Source of the DNA: Liolophura sinensis
Taxonomy: Eukaryota > Mollusca > Polyplacophora > Chitonida > Chitonidae
Assembly (NCBI RefSeq): GCF_032854445.1
Contig: NC_088302.1
Span: forward strand, 25,429,788 to 25,493,787
Direction: 5' to 3'
Length of the DNA: 64,000 nt
Each line of letters starts with the position of its first letter. Position 1 is the stretch's first letter. Below the pieces are notes generated by a model. The model was not told where the DNA came from, searched no databases, and worked only from the letters and a program-made list of their open reading frames with translations. Position numbers and translations under genes: made by a program. Positions 9,820-17,847 of the stretch are shown here, one piece after another.

Positions 9820-10269
9820 TTACTTGGTGAGTCTTGCTATGGAATAGCTAACGCCGCCAACCACACACATTCCTAGGACGACAAAGGTCATTTCGCGATT
9901 TTTTTGACCCTCGGATTGTACGTAGAAATCGGAGAGCTTTGGCTCTGGGCCCAGCAGGGCATCGCGAGCATCGCGTGTAAGTGTTTTGCCCGTGACTCGG
10001 GCATATTCGCGTATGGCGGTCTCAACGTCCCTGAACGTTTGGACGGCGTGGCCCTGGCGGCGAAGTTCATCGTTGATCCAGTCCAAGCGCTCAGTTCGTT
10101 TTCTGGCCCATTTTGCCTGAGCGGCTTGGAGCTGTTCTACCGCGTGATCATGTCGTCTCCGCTCTTCGTCAACACCGGAGCTCCGTAGCAACGAAAAGAC
10201 ATAGTTGCTCCCGCTGAAGGCCAGAGCGTTTACGAGAGCGCCGCCCATCATCATCGCGATGGAAGCCAT
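9820..10269 (-). CDS. Viral membrane protein with two transmembrane segments (149 aa)
   Basis: A hydrophobic Gly/Ala-rich N-terminus (about residues 6-28, GGALVNALAFSGSNYVFSLL) is followed by a long charged helical middle (residues about 32-120) and a second hydrophobic segment near the C-terminus (about 127-147, VVLGMCVVGGVSYSIA). The middle is rich in Arg, Gln and Glu and could be a coiled coil. It is the last of three small membrane-protein genes read on the minus strand; its ATG overlaps the end of the preceding gene by one base, as in tightly packed viral transcription units. It probably acts in the virion membrane or in membrane penetration, but this is inferred from hydrophobicity and position only. 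Confidence 0.75.
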   Translation of the reverse strand: MASIAMMMGGALVNALAFSGSNYVFSLLRSSGVDEERRRHDHAVEQLQAAQAKWARKRTERLDWINDELRRQGHAVQTFRDVETAIREYARVTGKTLTRDARDALLGPEPKLSDFYVQSEGQKNREMTFVVLGMCVVGGVSYSIARLTK

Positions 10270-10508
10270 TACGTGATAATATTAGGGGGGAGTATCCCCT
10301 GTTTAATTAACATGTCCTTGGAAACGAGGGCTAAAGCGATATCGACGGTCACCATGCCCAGGTCACGAGCGGTGGTGTCCAGCTTTGGGATCGGTGCTGT
10401 CAAGGCCATTTTTCCCAGGCGAGCATACCCAGCGGCCAGGAAGGTGACTACAGCTGCGTGGTAGGCCGCGTTGGCCAGCATTTTTCCATCAGTGATGGGG
10501 GAAGACAT
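10269..10508 (-). CDS. Small hydrophobic viral protein (79 aa)
   Basis: This 79-aa protein has two hydrophobic stretches, AAVVTFLAAGYA near residues 17-28 and DLGMVTVDIALALV near 49-62, separated by a short Pro-containing linker. The ATG at 10508 lies four bases after the stop of the upstream gene (10513), and the stop overlaps the next gene's ATG, so the three small genes 10983-9820 look like one transcription unit. Function is unknown; a small virion or membrane-active protein is plausible. Confidence 0.7.
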   Translation of the reverse strand: MSSPITDGKMLANAAYHAAVVTFLAAGYARLGKMALTAPIPKLDTTARDLGMVTVDIALALVSKDMLIKQGILPPNIIT

Positions 10509-10512
10509 ATTT

Positions 10513-10983
10513 CTACAGCATATAGTTAGGGTGGCGCTCCTTCAAATGGAAATTTGGTGGCTCCGAGATTCTGGCTTCGCACGCTGCTGACACTTCGTGT
10601 CGCGTGCTATTGCTGTTCCTGTTCCGAAGGAACCGGGACAGGACCAGGACACCCACCCCAACGACTAACAGCGCCAAGGGGGCCCAGCTGAGCATTTCCG
10701 AGGTTTTGGGCTTTTCAGTCCGCTCCGGCTTTTCGGAGGTTTTGGACTTTTCAGCCCGCTTCGGCTCTTCGGGTGTCGATTCTACGGAATGCGGAAGCAA
10801 AGCAGCTTTAGCTCTGCGAAGTTCCTCTAAGACTTTTTCCGACTTCGCCTTTCTCGCTGCTGCGCTAGCTAGCCCCGCAGCGACTCTTTTGGGATCCTTC
10901 ACGCGTTCCGTAGAAGGGGCTGTCACGCTTTGCGGCGCTTGTCCCGTAGAAGGGCTCGTCTCCAGCTCGCTCGTTGGATCCAT
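10513..10983 (-). CDS. Viral protein with a single transmembrane segment and Lys/Glu/Pro-rich stalk (156 aa)
   Basis: The N-terminal 95 residues are low-complexity and charged, with a repeated block (PKRAEKSKTSEKPERTEKPK), and have no hydrophobic stretch. A strong membrane segment follows at about 100-119 (WAPLALLVVGVGVLVLSRFL), then an Arg/Asn-rich stop-transfer sequence. It is probably a tail-anchored or type II/III virion membrane protein. The repeated Lys-Thr-Ser-Glu motif is mirrored at DNA level by duplicated CTTTTCGG blocks around 10700-10770. The element-specific hairpin motif lies inside this gene at 10621-10633. Function is not recognised. Confidence 0.72.
   Translation of the reverse strand: MDPTSELETSPSTGQAPQSVTAPSTERVKDPKRVAAGLASAAARKAKSEKVLEELRRAKAALLPHSVESTPEEPKRAEKSKTSEKPERTEKPKTSEMLSWAPLALLVVGVGVLVLSRFLRNRNSNSTRHEVSAACEARISEPPNFHLKERHPNYML
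10621..10633 (-). repeat. Element-specific 13-bp hairpin motif, copy 1
   Basis: On the minus strand this is GTTCCTTCGGAAC, a perfect 5-bp stem with a TTC loop. Identical copies occur at 11649, 11817 and 15198. Confidence 0.6.
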
Positions 10984-11035
10984 CTCTATACGTGAAAAAA
11001 CCGCCTGTTCAAATGCTCAGCGCCATGGTTAACAC

Positions 11036-11110
11036 TGCTTAGTATTGCTTAGCTATTCTTAGCTATTGCTTAACTATTGCTTAGCTATTGCTTAGCTATT
11101 GGCTTTGCTG
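11036..11110. repeat. Short tandem repeat of GCTTAGCTATT
   Basis: About six imperfect 11-12 bp units built on ATTGCTTAGCT fill the gap between the genes at 10983 and 11122. The flanks also share duplicated stretches (CAGCGCCATGGTTA at about 11018 and 11240; CTCGCTCGTTGGAT at about 10967 and 11161), indicating local duplication. It sits in the promoter position of the membrane-protein gene unit. Confidence 0.7.
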
Positions 11111-11121
11111 TCGTGCCGTCG

Positions 11122-11730
11122 TCAGCAGCAGGGCTCGTCTCCCGCTCGCTCGTCTCCCGCTCGCTCGTTGGATTCATCCTGATAAGATGGATTTCGAGGG
11201 CACTTGTGTCCAAACAAACAATATTTTGCGGTGGTCAGCGCCATGGTTAGCGGGGCTAAGTACATACCCAAACGGTGGTACAAATCGCAAGACGCTCTTA
11301 ATAGAGCGTGGTCAACAAACGGGTCAGCCTCGAGGTCTGCTACAAGCTTTGGTCGATTCTCGGGTGGGATAGGTAGAACCGTGCTGGCCACCACTGAATA
11401 GAATCGCAGTGCGGCTTTTCCGAGCGTCTGCGTCATCTGAGCACCCAGTCGAGCCTCGTAGCGAGAGTACAGCTTTTCGATGTCTTCGTCGCTCATGGCG
11501 TCGATGCCTTCAGCCGTAACGTTCTTCCCCAAATACCGCTCGGCCTGCCCACCAGACGCAAGTGCGGCCAATCTGTCTCTATCCTGTGTCGCACTGTTTG
11601 GCGCATCACCGGGCGGCACATGGCCACCGGGCGGCACATGGCTGTCACGTTCCTTCGGAACAGTAGGGGGCTCGGCATCGCCTAGCAGCTCGTCAATCAG
11701 GTCGTCACATTCCATCCTTACTCTGTTCAT
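11122..11730 (-). CDS. Viral protein of unknown function (202 aa)
   Basis: The ATG at 11730 starts MNRVRMECDDLIDELLGD; the frame is open to 11781 but without an ATG. A Pro/His-rich linker containing a duplicated block (HVPPGGHVPPGD, a 15-bp DNA duplication) leads to a helical domain of about 130 residues, with YLGKNVTAEGIDAMSDEDIE followed by a hydrophobic helix near LYHRLGMYLAPLTMALTTAKYC. The C-terminus has a short acidic/Arg repeat ERAGDERAGDE, also from a small DNA duplication. It lies immediately downstream of the packaging ATPase gene, in the same orientation. A virion or assembly role is possible from position only. Confidence 0.68.
   Translation of the reverse strand: MNRVRMECDDLIDELLGDAEPPTVPKERDSHVPPGGHVPPGDAPNSATQDRDRLAALASGGQAERYLGKNVTAEGIDAMSDEDIEKLYSRYEARLGAQMTQTLGKAALRFYSVVASTVLPIPPENRPKLVADLEADPFVDHALLRASCDLYHRLGMYLAPLTMALTTAKYCLFGHKCPRNPSYQDESNERAGDERAGDEPCC
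11649..11661 (+). repeat. Element-specific 13-bp hairpin motif, copy 2
   Basis: GTTCCTTCGGAAC inside the coding region at 11122-11730, where it encodes the run Val-Pro-Lys-Glu on the minus strand. Confidence 0.6.
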
Positions 11731-11816
11731 TCGAACTATCGCATGCGTACACAGTCTCCTTTGTCTAATATAGTCGCGCAATCAGTATCGCGGCATGCAC
11801 AAGTGCTTCAGTCATT

Positions 11817-11829
11817 GTTCCTTCGGAAC
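11817..11829. terminator. Hairpin after the packaging ATPase gene; 13-bp motif copy 3
   Basis: GTTCCTTCGGAAC gives a perfect 5-bp stem with a TTC loop. It lies ten bases past the stop codon of the ATPase gene, where a transcript 3'-end signal would be expected. This function is inferred from position. Confidence 0.4.
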
Positions 11830-11838
11830 AAGTACTGA

Positions 11839-12480
11839 TTACTCAACAGCTGTTTGGCTTAACACCTGATAAGCAACTGGCTGATCCGTCTTCAGCAGGA
11901 GCTTAGAATGCTTCTTCTCTGCGAGCAGCCGTCGAACCGCTGCCCTTTCTTCCGGGGTCGGGATGACGTCATTCTCTCGGAGGCACTCTCCAAACGAGTC
12001 CCCGTCCTTGCAGTGGAAGAGAGCCACCCAACGCGTCTGCTCGCGTAGGTCTTTGAGGACGGAGTTGTACTTTTGAGTAAGGACCCAGACGCTTTGGCTC
12101 GCATGACGGCCCGAGAAGGCCAGCTCTGAAAGCATGTCTTTTTTCTTCGTCATCGCCTTCGTGGCGCTGCAGTCGTCAACGATGTACAAAGTCGGCTCTC
12201 CCTCGAAAAGATGGTGGAGCGCCCGAAGGTAGTCGTGGAGCCGCTCGCCCGGGTCTAAACAGTAGACCTCTGGATCAGACCGTATCCATGGCCGCAGCTG
12301 GTAGGCCTTGTTATACCGAAGAGTGGGGCATAGGATCACAATATGTTGGAAGGCACCGCGGAAAGGACCCTCCAACAGGTCTAGAACGAAGACGGTTTTT
12401 CCGCACCCCGTCTGCCCACAGATGATCGCGCTGTGGGCCTCCTTGGGGAAATCAATACAGGGCGCTGACGAACCGGCCAT
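11839..12480 (-). CDS. FtsK/HerA-like genome packaging ATPase (213 aa)
   Basis: This is the DNA-packaging ATPase typical of Polintons and related double-jelly-roll viruses; it would pump the genome into the capsid. Walker A is GQTGCGKT at residues about 22-29 with Lys28. Walker B is TLYIVDDC at about 96-103. A sensor-like region (SVWVLTQKY) follows near residue 130. Length of 213 aa is normal for this short family. The ATG at 12480 overlaps the end of the capsid gene by 29 bp, so capsid and ATPase are probably co-expressed in that order. No lesion is visible. I am sure of the family because both nucleotide-binding motifs, the size and the position next to the capsid gene agree. Confidence 0.9.
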   Translation of the reverse strand: MAGSSAPCIDFPKEAHSAIICGQTGCGKTVFVLDLLEGPFRGAFQHIVILCPTLRYNKAYQLRPWIRSDPEVYCLDPGERLHDYLRALHHLFEGEPTLYIVDDCSATKAMTKKKDMLSELAFSGRHASQSVWVLTQKYNSVLKDLREQTRWVALFHCKDGDSFGECLRENDVIPTPEERAAVRRLLAEKKHSKLLLKTDQPVAYQVLSQTAVE

Positions 12481-13747
12481 TCTCGAGGTGTAGCTGAGCG
12501 TCCATAATCACATACAGATACACGTTCAATACTCCATCCGCCTCTGCCTCTTTCGTAATCTGCAATGTGATTCCCTCGCTGGTGTTAACCACGCGTCGCC
12601 CACTACCATGCAGCTGGTCGTCGTCACTCGTCCGAAGGTCAAGCCAGAAAGCGTACTTCGACCTCAGGAACTCCTCCAAGGACACATCCGCCAGACCCAA
12701 GTCTTTTACGACCCTAGCCACCTCCGGGTCCCGCTTCCTAATGGGTGAGCTGGCGAAGAATTTCCTGGCTTCTTCTCACTGTTGGTATGCCCGCATTCCC
12801 TGGCTGTATAGCTGATTGGGGACACCCTCAACGGTAACCTCCACTTTGGTGATCTTCGGGTTGTAGAAGGATTCAGACCTACGCTCCCACAATGCCCCCG
12901 CTGAAGACGTCTCGAACAGCATCAGGATTCCCTTCATCGACCTCGCGGGCACGTTAAGGTTAATGTTCCACAGCGTGTCGGATTTGTTCTTCGCCAATTT
13001 TCGGTGGCGAAGGACGCGATCATAGAAGATTGTGACGTTATGGATGAACTGGCCGCGGATCTGCCTAGCCAGCTCCTGTTCGGTTATCTTGTCGAACTCC
13101 AGACTGATATTGTCGATGGTGTAAGCGGCGGCGGCATCACCCGATGCCTTCACGACCCGGCCGTAATCGTTGAAGGTTAGTTCGTACTCGAGTCGGTCGG
13201 AGAGTGCGCTCTGATAGAACGGCATGTGGCTCTCCAAAATCTCGAAATCTAGCGGGATGCAGAACCGGTTGCCCATGGCACGAGCGATCGCATTGTCTCC
13301 CGCATTATTATTCGCGTCATCCGCCCCGACGCGATGTTTGAGCATGTTGTCGCTGCCGATGCCTTGGTAGGCCGCATTCTGCCGTTCGTTCCTGGTCAGC
13401 CATAGATCGCCGTAGCAATGAAATACATCGGAGTCATCGATGGACATCACTTCATTTCCGCTGACTTTGATCGTGGTCTTCTTTACGATGGCGCGCCCGA
13501 GGTTGCCGACCACGGTGGCGTTCGCGTCCGTCGAGTTGAGCGCAATCGTGAAGGCCAGGCGAGCGGTGCCGGGCACAATGACGTCAAGCTCGCCGAGGTT
13601 GGGGAAGCGGACCAATAGTTGCTGATTCGCGTCGATTGTGCTCGGATTGTTTGTGACGACCACGGACTGCCGCACACCTTTCGCCGCCAACGGCTCTCGG
13701 AGTCTTCTGAAGGGGTTGAGTCTGCGGCCGTATGCGTTCGAACTCAT
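12452..13747 (-). pseudogene. Major capsid (hexon, double jelly roll) protein, interrupted by an in-frame TGA
   Basis: A 323-codon frame from ATG 13747 ends at TGA 12776-12778. The same frame then stays open to a normal stop at 12452, so the intact product would be about 430 aa, normal for Polinton/adintovirus capsid proteins. Supporting features are the beta-rich sequence, Asn/Asp-rich loops, the N-terminal block NPFRRLREPLAA, and the region after the stop with WLDLRTSDDDQLHGSGRR and YLYVIMDAQ, which I associate from memory with capsid proteins of such elements. The TGA sits where a Trp would be a simple one-base change. A stop, a sequencing error or recoding are the alternatives. The gene is divergent from 13802 across 54 bp and overlaps the ATPase gene by 29 bp. 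Confidence 0.8.
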
Positions 13748-13801
13748 TATTCCTATCTAATGGTATGTTAAAGACATAGAAACAAGTGTTTAATTCGGAC
13801 A
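13748..13801. promoter_or_regulatory. Bidirectional promoter region, capsid / 13802 gene
   Basis: This 54-bp AT-rich gap is between two divergent ATGs and must drive both the capsid gene (minus) and the 13802 gene (plus). No definite TATA box or initiator can be named. Confidence 0.4.
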
Positions 13802-15081
13802 ATGGCCGACATCGGCGATTATGACGACCGGCCGGACCCCCCGGAAGATCCTGACGATGATGATCCACCACCACCTCTGCAGTTCGTGCGCGACAATGAC
13901 ATTGTAAACAATACCGCGACAGAAACAAGCAACCGATCAAGTCTTTTAGAAGAGTTGACGCGGGCTGCCGTGGATGACTATTACAACTACTTTGCGGACA
14001 CGGGGCTTACCCCTGAACGGGGGCGGAATTCCAACAAGTTTGTGCTCGTAGATGGGCGTCTCCGCCTAGCCGCATTTCCAAACCTGAGGCTTACAAACGT
14101 CAACACGGGGGAACCACTAGCGCTCTCCTCATTATCCAGCAAGGCCGGCGGTTCCGCGGCGATCCGAGAGCTTGGCTTTACCAACTGGAAGCGAGGGGAG
14201 ACAACCTTGCCTCCGGCAGCGGTCAGAGCCCTGCAGACTGTGAGCGATAAGGTTGGTGCCGCGGCCGCCGAGGCAGATACCATGGAGCTGAAGGATTTAA
14301 ACCAGCCCGCGACAGAGACCATAGAAGCTGTGGAAACCAGCTTCACGGATAGTGAGGTCGGGCGTGTTCTTGAAACGATAAACGATCCGCCGCTCCCCCT
14401 TCGGGAACTCCGGGGGCTAGACAAGGCTCTGCAAACCATTCGCGGAGAGCACACGAATAACCTTGCCAAGCTGTCGGCAATCGAAAGAGACTTAGCTAAA
14501 CAGAAACAGAAGTTGGAAGAGGCCAACACCGACGGTGTTGATGAATTCGCCCGGCGTCGGATCGCCGAACGAATACGGAACCTCGAGGATGAAAGGAAGC
14601 AGCCTCTGCAACAAGCGAGGCCCTGCGAACGCAAATAAACCGCATTAGGGAGACCATCGATCGCATCCTCCACAAGGACACCACACTGGCCGAGAGAGTT
14701 CGTACCCTCTTCCGTGAGCAGGGGGTAACAATCGTGTCCATTCTCACAGCTATTGGGATGGCGCTCTCGACAATAACGCTTGCGTTGAAGCTAGCGCTGA
14801 GCGGCGGGTCTGGCGGCGGGGGCACGCCGTCTCCTAAACCAGAGGACGGGCGCGGTGTCAAAGAGTGGGTGAAAAAGCATCTCCAGTCCCTCGCACGGGC
14901 CCTTGGCAAGCTGGCTGGGAAGGCGGCCGCAGCGATTCCAGGGATAATTGGCAGTATCGTATCCTGGCTCCTGAACCTTCTCGGAAAAACGGCTGGGTGG
15001 TTGGCCGACAATGTCTGGGCCCTAGTCGTCGCAGTAGGCGGCCTATTACTCATAGCCGTTCGGAACTGGTTAATGCCATAA
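13802..15081 (+). pseudogene. Coiled-coil and membrane-active viral structural protein, frameshifted
   Basis: The ATG frame at 13802 gives 278 codons. It has an acidic Pro/Asp-rich N-terminus (DDRPDPPEDPDDDDPPPP), a globular middle and a coiled coil near residues 215-270 (LSAIERDLAKQKQKLEEA). It closes at TAA 14636-14638. A second frame, offset by one base, is open from about 14620 to 15081 and continues the coiled coil. It then has a hydrophobic helix (VSILTAIGMALSTITLALKL), a Gly-rich linker, a basic amphipathic region (KEWVKKHLQSLARALGKLAG) and a C-terminal membrane segment. The two frames join naturally if one base is missing near 14620, giving about 426 aa. The amphipathic and membrane parts suggest a membrane-disrupting virion protein, by analogy and not shown. 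Its last 12 bp overlap the convergent 15070 gene. Confidence 0.72.
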
Positions 15082-16362
15082 CAGCAGTAAACCGATGGCC
15101 ACCCCGGCCACCACGAGGGCTGTCTTTTCCGCTTCGTGGTTATATTGCGCTAACGGAAATGAATCCGCCGCGCGGAGCTGTTGTTGTTGTTGTCCCTGTT
15201 CCTTCGGAACAAGAACAGGAACAGGAACAACAGGGCTGTGCGGCACAGTCTCTTGCGGCTTTACAATCCCCCTATCTGCCCGCTTTGCGGGCTGCAAAGT
15301 GGGCGGCACTACGTCGTTCACACCCTCGTTAGAACCTAGCTTCTGTTCTTCTGTGGCCACGACGATTTTGTTATTGTAGTTGGCTATCTGGCCGATCCGC
15401 AGCAACATGTCGCTGGGAGCCATGTAAAGACCTATGCCGAACACAAAGTCGACCACGCTACCGGCGTATTGTAGAACGTCCTGGTACCGTTTGATTGCTG
15501 AGGGGAGATCGACTGGAGAGGCAATGGCGTCTTCCACATTGGCGAAGAACTGCTTTTGTGCATCGAATGCTGTTCCCGTCCCAAGAATACGCGTCCTCGT
15601 TTGCGCTTGGGCGCCTAATATGGCCCATACGTAGGTCCGGATGGAATCGTTCAAGCGCTCCACACCAGGCTGCGTGAATCCAGAGGATGTTTCAACAATA
15701 AACGACCTCCAGGCTTCTACGCTGTCCTGTTCAATGTAATCGACGTGGAGCTTGCCGAACGTCTTCGGGAACGTCATCCAGCCCGGATCAAAACTGCCGT
15801 CACCGATTGGGTGGTAGCCGTGGTTCGTCCAGTAGTTGTATGCCACCCCGAGTCCGTGATTGGCGCCCCCACCTCGCCTCCAGTCTGTGTGCGGTGACAC
15901 CCGAAACTCTCCGCAGATCCTTTCATAAGCCCGCCGGTCGTAGGGATTATTTAGCCAGTCCCATGCTCTGTCTTGCGGTAGCGGGGCTTTGATCTCCTCC
16001 AAAACCCGTCGGACCTGATAGTAGACGTGAAATGCGTACAAGGCCTTTATGCGCGGATCGGCGGCGAGAAGATGGTCTTTGGCGGATACTCCACAGCCCG
16101 TCGTTGCGCACCAGACCGCGAAATTCACCTGATTCTGCCAGAACTGCATTGGGTTGGTGTTCCAGGCCTGAACGATGGAATAGCTGGTTACCTTGGGCAG
16201 GCGGTACTTCGAAAATACATCCGCGAACTGGGCCTGAAAGGCCTTGCCCTCCTGCGCGTAAATGTCTGTTCGCGTCAGCTGTTCTGCGTGGGTTTGAACA
16301 GCATAGAATGACCCGGCCTTATAGGTCGCTCCCCTATTAAAAGTAAACGCCTCTCTGTTCAT
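15070..16362 (-). CDS. Large conserved-looking viral protein of unknown function (430 aa)
   Basis: The ATG at 16362 starts MNREAFTFNRGATYKAGSFY; an upstream GTG-initiated extension to 16401 has no support. Residues 1-300 are rich in Tyr, Trp and Asn (for example SIVQAWNTNPMQFWQNQVNF, and repeated WNT, YNYWTN and HGYHP runs), typical of a compact globular domain with aromatic surfaces. A Pro/Gln-rich linker (PVVPVPVLVPKEQGQQQQQL) leads to a C-terminal membrane anchor (ALVVAGVAIGLLLLW). The organisation resembles a membrane-tethered virion surface or attachment protein, but this is inference. From memory I have seen similar proteins only in invertebrate Polinton-like elements. It is divergent from the penton-like gene across 22 bp and convergent with the 13802 gene. 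Confidence 0.75.
   Translation of the reverse strand: MNREAFTFNRGATYKAGSFYAVQTHAEQLTRTDIYAQEGKAFQAQFADVFSKYRLPKVTSYSIVQAWNTNPMQFWQNQVNFAVWCATTGCGVSAKDHLLAADPRIKALYAFHVYYQVRRVLEEIKAPLPQDRAWDWLNNPYDRRAYERICGEFRVSPHTDWRRGGGANHGLGVAYNYWTNHGYHPIGDGSFDPGWMTFPKTFGKLHVDYIEQDSVEAWRSFIVETSSGFTQPGVERLNDSIRTYVWAILGAQAQTRTRILGTGTAFDAQKQFFANVEDAIASPVDLPSAIKRYQDVLQYAGSVVDFVFGIGLYMAPSDMLLRIGQIANYNNKIVVATEEQKLGSNEGVNDVVPPTLQPAKRADRGIVKPQETVPHSPVVPVPVLVPKEQGQQQQQLRAADSFPLAQYNHEAEKTALVVAGVAIGLLLLWH
15198..15210 (+). repeat. Element-specific 13-bp hairpin motif, copy 4
   Basis: GTTCCTTCGGAAC lies within the Pro/Gln-rich linker coding region of the 15070-16362 gene, where it encodes Val-Pro-Lys-Glu on the minus strand. 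Flanking CAGGAACA repeats extend the self-complementarity. Confidence 0.6.
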
Positions 16363-16384
16363 TCTATTACCGTAGGAATACAAG
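16363..16384. promoter_or_regulatory. 22-bp divergent gap, 15070-16362 gene / penton-like gene
   Basis: Only 22 bp separate the two divergent ATGs, so promoter elements must overlap the coding regions or these few bases. No element is recognised. Confidence 0.3.
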
Positions 16385-16966
16385 ATGTTCGTAACTCTCA
16401 CTAATATTCAAAACGGCTCCTCCTCGGAGCTGCCACAGGCTCTTGACAACCGTCACGGCTGCCTAAAAATTGCCCTCCGCGAAATAACATTCTACCCTGC
16501 CTGGGTGAATATTCACCCAGGAGTGGGCTTCCTGCTTGATGGCGAACGGGTCGAAGTGCCGAGGGGTTACTATAATGTTTGTACGCTGGACAAGGTAATC
16601 TTCCGCCCCCTTGGCGTTTCGCTGAAAATGAACGAAGCTACGGGCCGCCTAACCCTAAGCCTCCCTGGCAAATCCTTCCTAAAGCTGCAAGAGCTGGCCC
16701 CCATATTGGGATTCACCGACGGGGTGATGCCCAGAAATGGCACTACGGAAGCTGATCAATGGCCCGACTTGGTTCCACACAAAGAAATATTTGTGCATCT
16801 GGACGAACTGAGCACCTCAGAAAACGTGAGGATCACGTCTGACACCAGTAGCGGTTCAACGTTACTTAGGGCCATCGCGGCGACCGGCGGAGGGATCAAC
16901 TGCGGGAAGACGGCTTCCTTCCCTAACCCCCAGTTCAAAAATTTGAACTCGATACCAGTTACCTAA
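16385..16966 (+). CDS. Penton-like minor capsid protein candidate (193 aa)
   Basis: This 193-aa beta-rich protein begins MFVTLTNIQNGSSSELPQAL and contains LREITFYPAWVNIHP, RGYYNVCTLDKVIF and TGRLTLSLPGKSFL. The pattern of an early beta-strand with an aromatic proline loop and a central GYY strand is what I associate with the single-jelly-roll minor capsid (penton) protein of Polinton/adintovirus elements. This is a judgement by pattern and size, not a match. After the stop at 16966 another frame is open for about 14 codons to 16991, so the original C-terminus may have been slightly longer and lost to a one-base shift near 16955. It is followed 28 bp later by the next plus-strand gene. No membrane segment. 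Confidence 0.6.
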   Translation: MFVTLTNIQNGSSSELPQALDNRHGCLKIALREITFYPAWVNIHPGVGFLLDGERVEVPRGYYNVCTLDKVIFRPLGVSLKMNEATGRLTLSLPGKSFLKLQELAPILGFTDGVMPRNGTTEADQWPDLVPHKEIFVHLDELSTSENVRITSDTSSGSTLLRAIAATGGGINCGKTASFPNPQFKNLNSIPVT

Positions 16967-16994
16967 GCGCGGCCCTAGAAATCACGACATAATA

Positions 16995-17813
16995 ATGGTT
17001 GACTCGACCGGTCCCAGTTCTACATGTCTGTCACTATCTGACCTGTCTGACACGACGGATTTTGAGCTCCCCGGGCAACCTGGTAAGATTTACGCCCTTC
17101 AGTTCGAAAATGGCTTCTACAGCCGAAAAAAGTTTAACGTGGGGCGGCAAGAAGCTGTCGCTACATTTGATTCCCTTCAAGACGTCTTGGCTGCAATCGG
17201 TGAGCACAGGCCACCTTCAGAGGCGATAGAGCATCAAAAACTCTCCTTAGTCCGCCGTGATGATCGATTTGTCCTTGCCAGATCCCGCGAGCCCGATTGG
17301 CTTATCGATGTGCTCGTGACGCCGATGTCCGTCCAAACCACTAAATCCGAGGTCAAGAAGGTTTTCAACACCGGGCTCACATTCGTGTCGTACACGCCAA
17401 GCGACACCGGTCTTGTTGCTCTAGAAACAGCAGGGCTCTTCACACTGGCCGCTGCGAAGAACGACGTACGCCTGAACGCGAATACAGATTTCCGAGCCGC
17501 GTTAGAAATAAACCAGGGGTCCATCATTATCATGGACCTAAAACTAGGGGTAGCCTCTGATCTCGCTACATTTCTGCTCCCAGGGCTGAAAATCAGATGG
17601 CCGTCCGAACACGATGGAAAGGAGCTCCGAATAATGGTAAAAACGCGACCGCAGCAGAAAGCGATCGCTAACAGCTCTCTCGATAATGTAAGGATTACGA
17701 TAGCCGACCGCATGGACGTAGGGACTCTGTATCTGGAGTCCGGCGTTCGGCTTCGCCGCCTTCGGGTCAGCACGTTTGAGGACGATTTAGATATAATTTA
17801 TGCTTTGCCATAA
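16995..17813 (+). CDS. Viral protein of unknown function (272 aa)
   Basis: This soluble beta-rich protein has an N-terminal Ser/Asp-rich segment (MVDSTGPSSTCLSLSDLSD), regular alternation of hydrophobic and polar residues, and a conserved-looking centre (IIIMDLKLGVASDLATFLLP). It has no membrane helix and no catalytic motif I recognise. The position between the penton-like and 17848 genes on the same strand suggests a late structural or fibre-like protein. The last codons overlap a 17-bp tandem duplication that supplies the stop codon twice. ATG 16995 is the first in frame. Confidence 0.65.
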   Translation: MVDSTGPSSTCLSLSDLSDTTDFELPGQPGKIYALQFENGFYSRKKFNVGRQEAVATFDSLQDVLAAIGEHRPPSEAIEHQKLSLVRRDDRFVLARSREPDWLIDVLVTPMSVQTTKSEVKKVFNTGLTFVSYTPSDTGLVALETAGLFTLAAAKNDVRLNANTDFRAALEINQGSIIIMDLKLGVASDLATFLLPGLKIRWPSEHDGKELRIMVKTRPQQKAIANSSLDNVRITIADRMDVGTLYLESGVRLRRLRVSTFEDDLDIIYALP

Positions 17814-17828
17814 TTTATGCTTTGCCAT
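17795..17828. repeat. 17-bp perfect tandem duplication
   Basis: AATTTATGCTTTGCCAT occurs twice in a row. It spans the stop codon of the gene ending at 17813 and creates an upstream ATG at 17800 in frame with the next gene, which makes that gene appear 16 codons longer than its likely original start. Confidence 0.9.
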
Positions 17829-17847
17829 AACAACAATTCGGTTTATA

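Noticed and set aside
14734-15081. Separate small gene starting with GTG
   Set aside because: The frame is open well upstream and continues the coiled coil of the 13802 gene, so it is the shifted second half of that gene.
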